DNA of 64,000 bases from Kitasatospora cineracea (GTDB taxonomy: Bacteria; Actinomycetota; Actinomycetes; Streptomycetales; Streptomycetaceae), in the NCBI RefSeq assembly GCF_003751605.1, contig NZ_RJVJ01000001.1, positions 1,426,001 through 1,490,000 of the forward strand. The letters are read 5' to 3'. How positions within the stretch are numbered: position 1 is the stretch's first letter; every line of letters begins with the position of its first letter. Both the position numbers and the translations under genes were made by a program. This document shows positions 57,830 through 64,000 of this stretch, piece after piece. Under the pieces are notes generated by a model, which did no database searches, was not told where the DNA came from, and was given only the letters and a program-made list of their open reading frames with translations.

Positions 57830-57857
57830 TGGCCCGGCAACATTCGTCGCCGGGCCA
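57830..57857 (-). terminator. Stem-loop between the precursor and B12 radical SAM genes (attenuator candidate)
   Basis: TGGCCCGGC (57830-57838) and GCCGGGCCA (57849-57857) with a 10-nt loop lie 28 bp before the enzyme start. No T-run, so partial termination or mRNA protection is likely. Confidence 0.55.
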
Positions 57858-57902
57858 CGACGTCGGCGACCCCTTTTCAGGGAATCACCCGGACATACGG
57901 CT

Positions 57903-57928
57903 GGTGCCGACCGGCGGCCGGTGGCACC
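57903..57928 (-). terminator. Second stem-loop just after the precursor stop
   Basis: GGTGCC-G-ACCGGC pairs with GCCGGT-GGCACC (12 bp, one bulged G) 21 bp past the TAA of the peptide gene. Confidence 0.6.
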
Positions 57929-57948
57929 GGATTGATCGCCCTATCCGC

Positions 57949-58242
57949 TTACAGCGGGTCGCAGGACGGGCCCGCGACCTTGTAGAGGAACTCGGAGTCG
58001 ACGAGGTTGAACAGCGCCTCGGCCGCACTGTCGAACCGCTTGGAGTCCATGGTCATCAGGCTGTCCATGCCCTCCTTGTCGAAGGACAGGCCGGCCTTCT
58101 CCATGGTCCCGCGCGGGTCCGAAGAGAGGTCCTTGGCGAATTCCTCGTCGTAGGTGAGACGCCCGACGATCGCGTCCATGGTCATGGCCGCACGCATCGC
58201 GGACTCGACCTGGCCCCGCGTGAGCTGAATGGTCTCAGCCAC
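57949..58242 (-). CDS. Putative RiPP precursor peptide (NHLP/Nif11-like leader)
   Basis: 97 residues, GTG start 8 nt after a perfect AAAGGAGG. The leader (~1-75) is helical and acidic: VGRLTYDEEFAKDLSSDPRG, then TMEKAGLSFDKEGMDSLMTM resembles the NHLP-clan pattern (DEEF...L...DP...L...AGL...) seen in nitrile-hydratase-like and Os1348/Franean1_4349-type precursors (from memory). The C-terminal ~17 residues (VDSEFLYKVAGPSCDPL) are the candidate core, with one Cys, one Tyr, two Pro and aliphatics as modification sites. It is the first gene of the operon and has its own strong promoter. An alternative is a regulatory small protein, but position and partners favour a precursor. Confidence 0.72.
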   Translation of the reverse strand: MAETIQLTRGQVESAMRAAMTMDAIVGRLTYDEEFAKDLSSDPRGTMEKAGLSFDKEGMDSLMTMDSKRFDSAAEALFNLVDSEFLYKVAGPSCDPL

Positions 58243-58279
58243 CTGGAACACCTCCTTTGGTTTGGGTAAGGAGATTGGA

Positions 58280-58307
58280 AGCCTAGGAGGACTCGAGGGA
58301 AAGTCAA
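58280..58307 (-). promoter_or_regulatory. Promoter of the precursor/biosynthetic operon
   Basis: TTGACT (58307-58302) and TAGGCT (58285-58280), read on the - strand, are 16 bp apart: a near-consensus housekeeping sigma promoter, rare in this GC-rich window. It gives a short leader before the ribosome site at ~58250. Confidence 0.7.
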
Positions 58308-58453
58308 CGTCGATTTCCGCGGCAGGTGAACCTCGTGTGGTGAAAATTCCCGCCCGCCCCGGAATCCTTTGCGAAGATTTTCCTTCCGACCCCCGGCCGC
58401 ACGGCCCGACGCACCGCGCGGCCGTTGCAAATCGGTACGAACTTGACGGGTGC

Positions 58454-58483
58454 TTGACAGCCGAGGTCGGCATCATGTTGATA
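58454..58483 (+). promoter_or_regulatory. Promoter of the ParB/StrR-like regulator
   Basis: TTGACA (58454-58459) and TTGATA (58478-58483) are 18 bp apart; a second TTGACG lies 11 bp upstream. The start codon is ~30 bp downstream. The 58243-58515 interval holds both divergent promoters and no other gene. Confidence 0.6.
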
Positions 58484-58515
58484 GGCGTGACAGCAGCATG
58501 GCATCGGGGGGAGCT

Positions 58516-59592
58516 GTGAAAAGCATGGCGAGGGAACACGGGCGGTCGTTCGGGGACGCTGGACAGTCGGTCCGAATGGTGCCGGTCAAAGCACTGCTCC
58601 CCGCGGACTCGCCCCGGCTGGCCGGAGTGGACGAGACCCACGCACGGGCGATGGCGGAGAGCGACACCGACTTCCCGCCGATCCTGGTGCGCCGGGACGA
58701 GCAGCGGGTGGTCGACGGCATGCACCGGCTCCGGGCCACCGTCCTGCGCGGGGAGCAGCACATCGCGGTGCAGTACGTCGAGGGGTCGCCCGCCGACCTC
58801 TTCGTCCGCTCCGTCCAGGTCAACGCCCGCCACGGGCTGCCGCTGACGCCCGCGGACCGCAGGACGGCGGTCAACCGCATCCTGGCCACCCACCCGCACT
58901 GGTCCGACCGGGCCGTCGCCGCGGTCGCGGGCGTCTCGCCGAAGACCGTCGGCGCGGCCCGGCGGAGGCTTTCGACCGGGGAGACTCCTCAGTCGAATCC
59001 GCTCGCCGCCCGACTGGGCAAGGACGGCCGGCTCCGGCCGGTGGACATCCGGGCCCGGCGGGAGCGGGCGCGCTGCCTGCTGGTGGAACGCCCCGGGGTG
59101 ACCCTGCGGGCGGTGGCCGAGGAGACCGGCATCTCGATCAGCACCGTCCACCGCCTGCGGCAGGAGCTGCGGTCCGACGCCGCCCACCGCGCCACCGCGG
59201 AACGGTCCGGGCGGTACCCGGGCATCCCCCCGCAGTCGGGGCCCCGGACCGTCCGCCGGATGGTCCTCGCCGCCCGGCCCGCCGCGGACGAGCCGGAGAG
59301 GAGCGCGGCCGAGCCCTTCCCGAAGGACGACGACCTGTGCCTGAAGGCCCTGGAGGTCCTCGCCCACGACCCCTCGATCCGCTTCACGGACAGCGGACGC
59401 GCGCTGCTGCGCTGGCTCAGCAGCCAGGCCCGCGGGCTGGACGCCGCCGAGCAGCTGTTCGGAGCCGTGCCGCCGCACTGCGCCAAGGCGCTGGCCGAGG
59501 TGGCGAGCCACTACTCCAGGGCCTGGAACCGGCTCTCGAACGAACTGGGGGACGCGGTCCGGGCCCACGACTCCTGGCCCGTCGCCCGCTGA
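58516..59592 (+). CDS. ParB/StrR-like cluster-situated transcriptional regulator
   Basis: 358 residues from GTG 58516 (GGGGGGAG just upstream; ATG 58525 or 58498 are alternatives). N-terminal ParB/Spo0J-type domain (~20-110) with VVDGMHRLRA (the GxxR-like box), then two helix-turn-helix segments: WSDRAVAAVAGVSPKTVGAARRR (~130) and VTLRAVAEETGISISTVHRLRQEL (~195), and a C-terminal helical domain. This layout is that of StrR-type pathway activators of antibiotic clusters, not of chromosome-segregation ParB. Divergent from the precursor operon, so it is the probable switch for it. Confidence 0.82.
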   Translation: MKSMAREHGRSFGDAGQSVRMVPVKALLPADSPRLAGVDETHARAMAESDTDFPPILVRRDEQRVVDGMHRLRATVLRGEQHIAVQYVEGSPADLFVRSVQVNARHGLPLTPADRRTAVNRILATHPHWSDRAVAAVAGVSPKTVGAARRRLSTGETPQSNPLAARLGKDGRLRPVDIRARRERARCLLVERPGVTLRAVAEETGISISTVHRLRQELRSDAAHRATAERSGRYPGIPPQSGPRTVRRMVLAARPAADEPERSAAEPFPKDDDLCLKALEVLAHDPSIRFTDSGRALLRWLSSQARGLDAAEQLFGAVPPHCAKALAEVASHYSRAWNRLSNELGDAVRAHDSWPVAR

Positions 59593-59610
59593 CCCGCCCG
59601 GCCCCGTCAG

Positions 59611-59635
59611 GCCCCCGTGCGCGGCCGCCGGGGGC
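59611..59635. terminator. Terminator between the regulator and recF
   Basis: GCCCCCG (59611-59617) pairs with CGGGGGC (59629-59635) between two convergent genes that are only 43 bp apart; it abuts the recF stop. Confidence 0.6.
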
Positions 59636-60772
59636 TCACGGGGTCAGCCGGTCCACCGTGCCGTCCGAGACGCCGTACCGGGCACCCTGCAGCGCCTTCG
59701 GCACGTCCTCGGCGACGGCGGCGGTGACCAGCACCTGCTCGCCGCCGGCCACCAGCTCGGCCAGCCGGTCCCGGCGCCGGGCGTCGAGCTCGGCGAACAC
59801 GTCGTCCAGCACCAGCACCGGCTCGCCGCCCTCGGAGCGCAGCAGCTCGTACGAGGCCAGCCGCAGCGCCAGCGCGTAGGACCAGGACTCGCCGTGGCTG
59901 GCGTAGCCCTTGGCGGGCAGCGGGCCGAGCCGCAGCAGCAGTTCGTCGCGGTGCGGGCCGACCAGGGTCAGGCCGCGCTCGACCTCCTGCCTGCGCGTCG
60001 CCCGCAGGGCGTCCAGCAGCTGCTGCTCGGCCTGCTCGCGGCTGGTGGGGAGCTCGCCCTCGAAGGAGGAGCGGTACTCCAGCACGGTGTCGCCGGCGCC
60101 GGGGGCGAGCTGCCGGTATGCCTCGGCGACCAGCGGCTGCAGCGCGGCCACCAGCTGGATCCGAAAGGCCGTCAACTCCGCTCCGGCGCGGGCCAGGTGG
60201 CCGTCCCAGACCTCCAGGGTGGCCAGGTCGGCGGACTTGCCGCCGCCGGCCCGGCGGGCCATCGCGGCGGTCCTCAGCAGGGCGTTGCGCTGCTTGAGCA
60301 CCCGCTCGTAGTCGGAGCGCACCCCGGCCAGCCGGGGGGCCCGGGCGGTCAGCAGCTCGTCCAGGAAGCGCCGGCGCTCGCCCGGGTCGCCCTTGACCAG
60401 GGCGAGGTCCTCGGGAGCGAACAGCACGGTGCGCAGCACGCCCAGCACGTCGCGCGGGCGGACGTTGTCGGAGCGGTTCAGCCGGGCCCGGTTGGCCTTG
60501 CCCGCGGTCAGCTCCAGCTCGACCAGGGTGGTGCGGCCGCCCTGGGCGACCACGCTGGCCCGGATCACCGCCCGCTCGGCGCCGAGCCGGATCAGCGGGG
60601 CGTCGGTGGCCACCCGGTGGCTGCCCAGGGTGGCGACGTAGCCGATCGCCTCGACCAGGTTGGTCTTGCCCTGCCCGTTGGGCCCGACGAACGCGGTGAC
60701 GCCCGGGTCGAGCGGAACCTCGACCCGGGCGTAGGAACGGAAGTCGGCGAGCGACAGGTGCGCGACGTGCAT
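59636..60772 (-). CDS. recF: DNA replication/repair protein RecF
   Basis: 378-residue SMC-like ATPase that loads RecA at gapped DNA. Walker [11 protein letters not shown] (~30-39), signature region [13 protein letters not shown], Walker [13 protein letters not shown] (~325), and RecF-typical [13 protein letters not shown] start. Normally followed immediately by the DUF721 gene; here it is followed by the regulator of the biosynthetic island in the opposite orientation. Confidence 0.96.
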   Translation of the reverse strand: MHVAHLSLADFRSYARVEVPLDPGVTAFVGPNGQGKTNLVEAIGYVATLGSHRVATDAPLIRLGAERAVIRASVVAQGGRTTLVELELTAGKANRARLNRSDNVRPRDVLGVLRTVLFAPEDLALVKGDPGERRRFLDELLTARAPRLAGVRSDYERVLKQRNALLRTAAMARRAGGGKSADLATLEVWDGHLARAGAELTAFRIQLVAALQPLVAEAYRQLAPGAGDTVLEYRSSFEGELPTSREQAEQQLLDALRATRRQEVERGLTLVGPHRDELLLRLGPLPAKGYASHGESWSYALALRLASYELLRSEGGEPVLVLDDVFAELDARRRDRLAELVAGGEQVLVTAAVAEDVPKALQGARYGVSDGTVDRLTP

Positions 60773-60808
60773 GACGGTGGACTGCGCTCGCCTTCTGTCC
60801 GGAGCTGC

Positions 60809-61684
60809 TTACTTGGACTCGACCGCGTGGCCGCCGAACTGGTTGCGCAGCGCGGCGATCATCTTCATCTGCGGGGAGTCGTCCTGGCGGGAGGCGAACC
60901 GGGCGAACAGCGAGGCGGTGATCGCGGGCAGCGGCACCGCGTGGTCGATGGCGGCCTCGACCGTCCAGCGGCCCTCGCCGGAGTCGGCGGCCCAGCCCTT
61001 GAGCTTGGCCAGGTGCTCGTCGTCGTCCAGCGCCCGGACGGCCAGGTCGAGCAGCCAGGAGCGGATCACGGTGCCCTCCTGCCAGCTGCGGAAGACCTCG
61101 CGCACGTCGGTGACCTCGGGGGCGGCCTCCAGCAGCTCCCAGCCCTCGGCGAAGGCCTGCATCATGGCGTACTCGATGCCGTTGTGGACCATCTTGGCGA
61201 AGTGGCCGGCGCCGACCTTGCCGGCGTGCACCGAGCCGAAGTCGCCCTCGGGCTTGAGCGCGTCGAAGACCGGCTGCACCTTGGCCACGTGCGCGGCGTC
61301 GCCGCCGTACATCAGCGCGTAGCCGTTCTCCAGGCCCCAGACGCCGCCGGAGACGCCGCAGTCGACGAAGCCGATGCCCTTCTCGGCGAGCAGCTCGGCG
61401 TGCTTGACGTCGTCGGTCCAGCGGGAGTTGCCGCCGTCGACCACCACGTCGCCGGGGGCCAGCAGCTCGGCCAGGTGCTCGACGGTCTCCTGGGTCGGGC
61501 CGCCGGCCGGGACCATCACCCACACCACGCGGGGGGCCTCCAGCTTGGCGACCAGCTGCTCGACGCTGTCGACGTCGGCGAGGTCCGGGTTGCGGTCGTA
61601 GCCGATGACGGTGTGGCCGGCGCGGCGGATGCGCTCGCGCATGTTGCCGCCCATCTTGCCGAGACCGATGAGGCCGAGCTCCAT
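60809..61684 (-). CDS. gnd: 6-phosphogluconate dehydrogenase (decarboxylating), short GntZ type
   Basis: 291 residues, the short form common in actinobacteria and Bacillus. NAD(P)-binding GLIGLGKMGGNM (~4-15), substrate-binding VDGGNSRW, catalytic KMVHNGIEYAMMQ (Lys, His, Asn), and a helical C-terminal domain. It converts 6-phosphogluconate to ribulose-5-phosphate plus CO2. The gene lies between dnaN and recF as in all streptomycetes. ATG start. Confidence 0.95.
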   Translation of the reverse strand: MELGLIGLGKMGGNMRERIRRAGHTVIGYDRNPDLADVDSVEQLVAKLEAPRVVWVMVPAGGPTQETVEHLAELLAPGDVVVDGGNSRWTDDVKHAELLAEKGIGFVDCGVSGGVWGLENGYALMYGGDAAHVAKVQPVFDALKPEGDFGSVHAGKVGAGHFAKMVHNGIEYAMMQAFAEGWELLEAAPEVTDVREVFRSWQEGTVIRSWLLDLAVRALDDDEHLAKLKGWAADSGEGRWTVEAAIDHAVPLPAITASLFARFASRQDDSPQMKMIAALRNQFGGHAVESK

Positions 61685-61777
61685 GACAAGTCCTTCACTG
61701 TGGTGTCGTGCCTGATGGCGGCGCCGTTGCCGCACCCACTGAGCCTACGCCGACGCCGAGGGCTCGCCGGGCAGCCA

Positions 61778-61813
61778 CAGGGGCGCGGAGGCTGCTCGCC
61801 CCTCGCGCCCCTG
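61778..61813 (-). terminator. Hairpin after dnaN
   Basis: CAGGGGCGCG (61778-61787) pairs with CGCGCCCCTG (61804-61813), extendable by CC/GG with a bulge, 16 bp past the dnaN stop. Confidence 0.65.
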
Positions 61814-61828
61814 GTGGTCGGTGCCCGG

Positions 61829-62959
61829 TCAGCCGGAGAGGCGGACCGGCATGATCAGGTACTGGTAGGCCTCGTCCGGCTCCGCGTCGACCGCGGGCTT
61901 GCCGGTGAGCAGGGCCGGCTTGGTCGGGGTGGTGAAGCTCAGCTGCGCGTAGCCGGCGTCGATCGCCTTGAGCCCCTCCTCCAGGTAGCCGGGGTTGAAG
62001 GCGATCGAGATGTCGTCGCCCTCGAGGTCGGCGTCGATCCGCTCGGTGGCCTGGGCGTCGTCGCCGGAGCCGGCCTCCAGGGTGAGCACGCCCTGCTCGA
62101 AGTTCAGCCGGACCGGGGTGTTGCGCTCGGCCACCAGCGAGACGCGCTTGAGCGCCTCCAGGAAGGGCTGGGTCTGCACCGCGGCGACCGCCGAGAACTC
62201 GGTCGGGAAGATCGACCGGAACTTGGGGAACTCGCCCTCCAGCAGGCGGGTGGTGGTCCGCCGGCCGGCGCCCTCGAAGCCGATCAGGCCCTCGCCGGCG
62301 CCGCCGGTGGAGAGCGCGATGGTGACCTGGTCGCCGCTGCCCAGGGACTTGGCGATGTCCTGCAGGGTCTTGGCGGGGACCAGCGCGACCGCGTTGATGT
62401 CGTCCTGCTCGGGCTTCCAGAGCAGCTCGCGGACGGCGAAGCGGTACCGGTCGGTGGCGGCCAGCGTGATCCCGCTGCCGTTGATCTCGACCCGGACGCC
62501 GGTGAGCACCGGCAGGGTGTCGTCGCGGCCGGCGGCGACCGCGGCCTGGCTGACCGCCGAGGCGAATACGTCGCCCGGGACGGTGCCGGTGGCGGTCGGC
62601 ATCTGCGGCAGCGCCGGGTACTCGTCGACCGGGAGGGTCGGCAGCGTGAAGCGGGAGGTGCCGCAGACCACGCTGACCCGGGCGCCGTCGGTGGAGATCT
62701 CCACCGGGCGGTTCGGCAGGTTGCGCGAGATGTCGTTCAGCAGGCGGCCGGAGACCAGGACGGTGCCGGCCTCCTCGACGTCCGCCTCCAGCTCGACCCG
62801 GGCCGACACCTCGTAGTCGAACCCGGACAGCGCCAGGGTGCCCTCCTGCGCGGTCAGCAGCAGGCCGGCCAGCACCGGCACCGGCGGCCGCGCGGGGAGG
62901 CTGCGGGCAGCCCAGGCCACCGCCTCCGCGAGGACATCACGCTCCACCCGGAACTTCAC
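61829..62959 (-). CDS. dnaN: DNA polymerase III beta subunit (sliding clamp)
   Basis: 376 residues; forms the dimeric ring that tethers Pol III to DNA. Three repeated clamp domains; start MKFRVERDVLAEAVAWAARSL is typical, as are GYLEEGLKAI and the C-terminal hydrophobic-cleft strand YQYLIMPVRLSG. GTG start. First gene left of oriC, transcribed away from it in the replication direction. Confidence 0.97.
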   Translation of the reverse strand: MKFRVERDVLAEAVAWAARSLPARPPVPVLAGLLLTAQEGTLALSGFDYEVSARVELEADVEEAGTVLVSGRLLNDISRNLPNRPVEISTDGARVSVVCGTSRFTLPTLPVDEYPALPQMPTATGTVPGDVFASAVSQAAVAAGRDDTLPVLTGVRVEINGSGITLAATDRYRFAVRELLWKPEQDDINAVALVPAKTLQDIAKSLGSGDQVTIALSTGGAGEGLIGFEGAGRRTTTRLLEGEFPKFRSIFPTEFSAVAAVQTQPFLEALKRVSLVAERNTPVRLNFEQGVLTLEAGSGDDAQATERIDADLEGDDISIAFNPGYLEEGLKAIDAGYAQLSFTTPTKPALLTGKPAVDAEPDEAYQYLIMPVRLSG

Positions 62960-63159
62960 CGGTAACCGCCTCCTGGCTGCTGTCGCCGCACGGTCGGCCG
63001 GTACCGCCGATCCGTGCTGTCGATCGTCTGATCCTCGTCGGGCGACCGGCCGGGCGGATCAGCTCCGCCCCGTCCTGCTTCCGGTTGCCGAAGGACAGTC
63101 TGACGTACTCGGCTGACAGCCGGGGCAGATGGGCACAAGCGGACCGAACAAATGTCGGG

Positions 63160-63740
63160 GCCCGGTTGTCCACAGATTCGGGCCACCCCCACTGTTGATC
63201 ATGCTCCGAGCTCTCTATGTGTAGCAGTAGTAGTAGGGCCTGTGGATACCGTGGATAACCCCGTTTCCGCAGGTCAGAGGCCGTATTTTGTCCACAGGTC
63301 CTGTGGACGGCGGCTGTGGACAACCAGGCCCTCCTGTGGACAGCGGAGAGTAATCCACAGGGCACGCTGAGTATCCACAGGTTATCCACAGCTGTTTCCA
63401 CAGAAAACGGGGGAGTTATCCACCGGCCCGGATCAACTTCGCGTGACGCCTTTCACACGCAGGGGTGACGGGGAAGTTGATGTTGCCGAACTGTGGACAC
63501 AGCTGTGGAAAACCTGGGGATAACCCACCCATTCCTGTGGACAGCCGGTGGATAACTCTGTGGACGTGCTGACGGGCCCTCAGTTCTCCACAGGCTGTGG
63601 ATAACTGTTGTGCACAAGTCCACAGGGGGTTGACCTGCGCGGAAGAGCGTAGCCCCGATCGGGCTGTGGAGGAACCTCTGGATAACCGGGGCCCGTGCAC
63701 CCTGTGGACGGGGAAAACCCACCCGTTCCTGTGGACAACC
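63160..63740. other. oriC: Chromosomal replication origin, oriC
   Basis: Between dnaN and the expected dnaA (outside the window). I count about 20 DnaA-box-like 9-mers with the TCCACA core plus three with TCCAC(C/G). Perfect TTGTCCACA occurs at 63166-63174, 63288-63296, 63315-63323 (-) and 63730-63738 (-); perfect TTATCCACA at 63382-63390 and 63596-63604 (-). + and - oriented boxes are mixed: a + run at 63351-63424 is flanked mainly by - boxes. Box number and position agree with the well-studied S. lividans/S. coelicolor oriC (19 boxes, from memory). 63741-64000 shows no gene; it is GC-rich and probably precedes the dnaA 3' end. Confidence 0.95.
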
Positions 63741-64000
63741 GGAGTGCGGACCCGAACCGTTCGATTGGCTGCGCAGACGTTCGGTGCGGCGGCGGGGCCG
63801 GAGAAGGCGCCGTTCCGCGGATTCCTGCCCCGTCGGAGGCCGGTCCACACCCCCGCGGGCCGCCCGGCCGGCCCGGACCGAACGGATCCGGCCACCCGTC
63901 GGCCCGTCCCTCGTTCGACCGGCGGCCCTCTACTACAGGCCCCCCGCGGCAGTCCGCCGAAGCCCGTCCCGGGCACCCGGACGAGTGCTCCGCGTCGCAG

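Noticed and set aside
58516..59592. Chromosome-partition ParB
   Set aside because: No ParA gene is adjacent, no parS site (GTTTCACGTGAAAC type) was noticed, and the two-HTH architecture plus divergent biosynthetic operon fit a pathway regulator instead.

Overview
The window is high-GC actinobacterial DNA from the replication-origin region of a member of the Streptomycetaceae (Streptomyces or Kitasatospora type). The evidence is the conserved order oriC - dnaN - gnd - recF - DUF721 gene - gyrB - gyrA - DUF3566 gene - tRNA-Ile - tRNA-Ala - cyclophilin - rhomboid - crgA - DUF881 gene - pabA/trpG - two class E sortases - pknB - pbpA - rodA - pstP - fhaB - fhaA - tRNA-Leu, together with GTG starts and overlapping stop/start codons throughout. 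dnaA itself is not present; it should lie just beyond the right edge.

Layout from left to right. 1-22 kb is a mosaic of accessory and housekeeping genes: an NDH-2-like flavoprotein (cut by the left edge), a GT2-GtrA glycosyltransferase, an FAD monooxygenase, a secreted sedolisin protease, an XRE-like regulator, a secreted NlpC/P60-type hydrolase, a SpoU methyltransferase, FUSC, HTTM and DUF5819 membrane proteins, a J-domain/rhodanese protein, a PAS-GAF-PP2C-ATPase phosphatase, a lysyl-PG-synthase-like protein and a NarL-type two-component pair. 22-31 kb is the fhaA-fhaB-pstP-rodA-pbpA-pknB operon, which couples Ser/Thr phosphorylation to peptidoglycan synthesis. 31-42 kb holds sortases, pabA/trpG, crgA, rhomboid, cyclophilin, two tRNAs, a phage-antirepressor-like DNA-binding gene, a CFA-type methyltransferase and DUF3566. 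42-48 kb is gyrA, gyrB and the DUF721 gene. 59.6-63 kb is recF, gnd and dnaN. 63.16-63.74 kb is oriC, with at least 20 DnaA boxes.

The most remarkable feature lies between the DUF721 gene and recF, which are normally neighbours. About 11.4 kb (48.17-59.59 kb) of biosynthetic genes separates them. A strong promoter drives a 97-residue peptide that looks like a RiPP precursor of the NHLP/Nif11-like kind. Ten tightly packed or overlapping genes follow: a B12-binding radical SAM enzyme, a GNAT protein, a serine hydrolase, a stand-alone adenylating enzyme, a stand-alone acyl carrier protein, two tandem paralogous 2-oxoglutarate/Fe(II) oxygenases, an MFS exporter, a BioB/HydE-like radical SAM enzyme and a SAM methyltransferase. 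A divergent ParB/StrR-like regulator faces the operon. Hairpin terminators bracket the island on both sides. I do not recognise this gene combination as a named pathway. My inference is a peptide (or peptide-plus-acyl) natural product made by C-methylation, radical chemistry, hydroxylation and possible acylation, then exported by the MFS protein.

Other points worth attention: DnaA-box clusters far from oriC (35.3 kb, and two boxes inside a coding gene at 39.6 kb), nested inverted repeats upstream of that gene, a J-domain/rhodanese read-through fusion with an internal start site, a duplicated SpoU 3' end reused as a hairpin, and palindromes upstream of gyrB and of the two-component operon.
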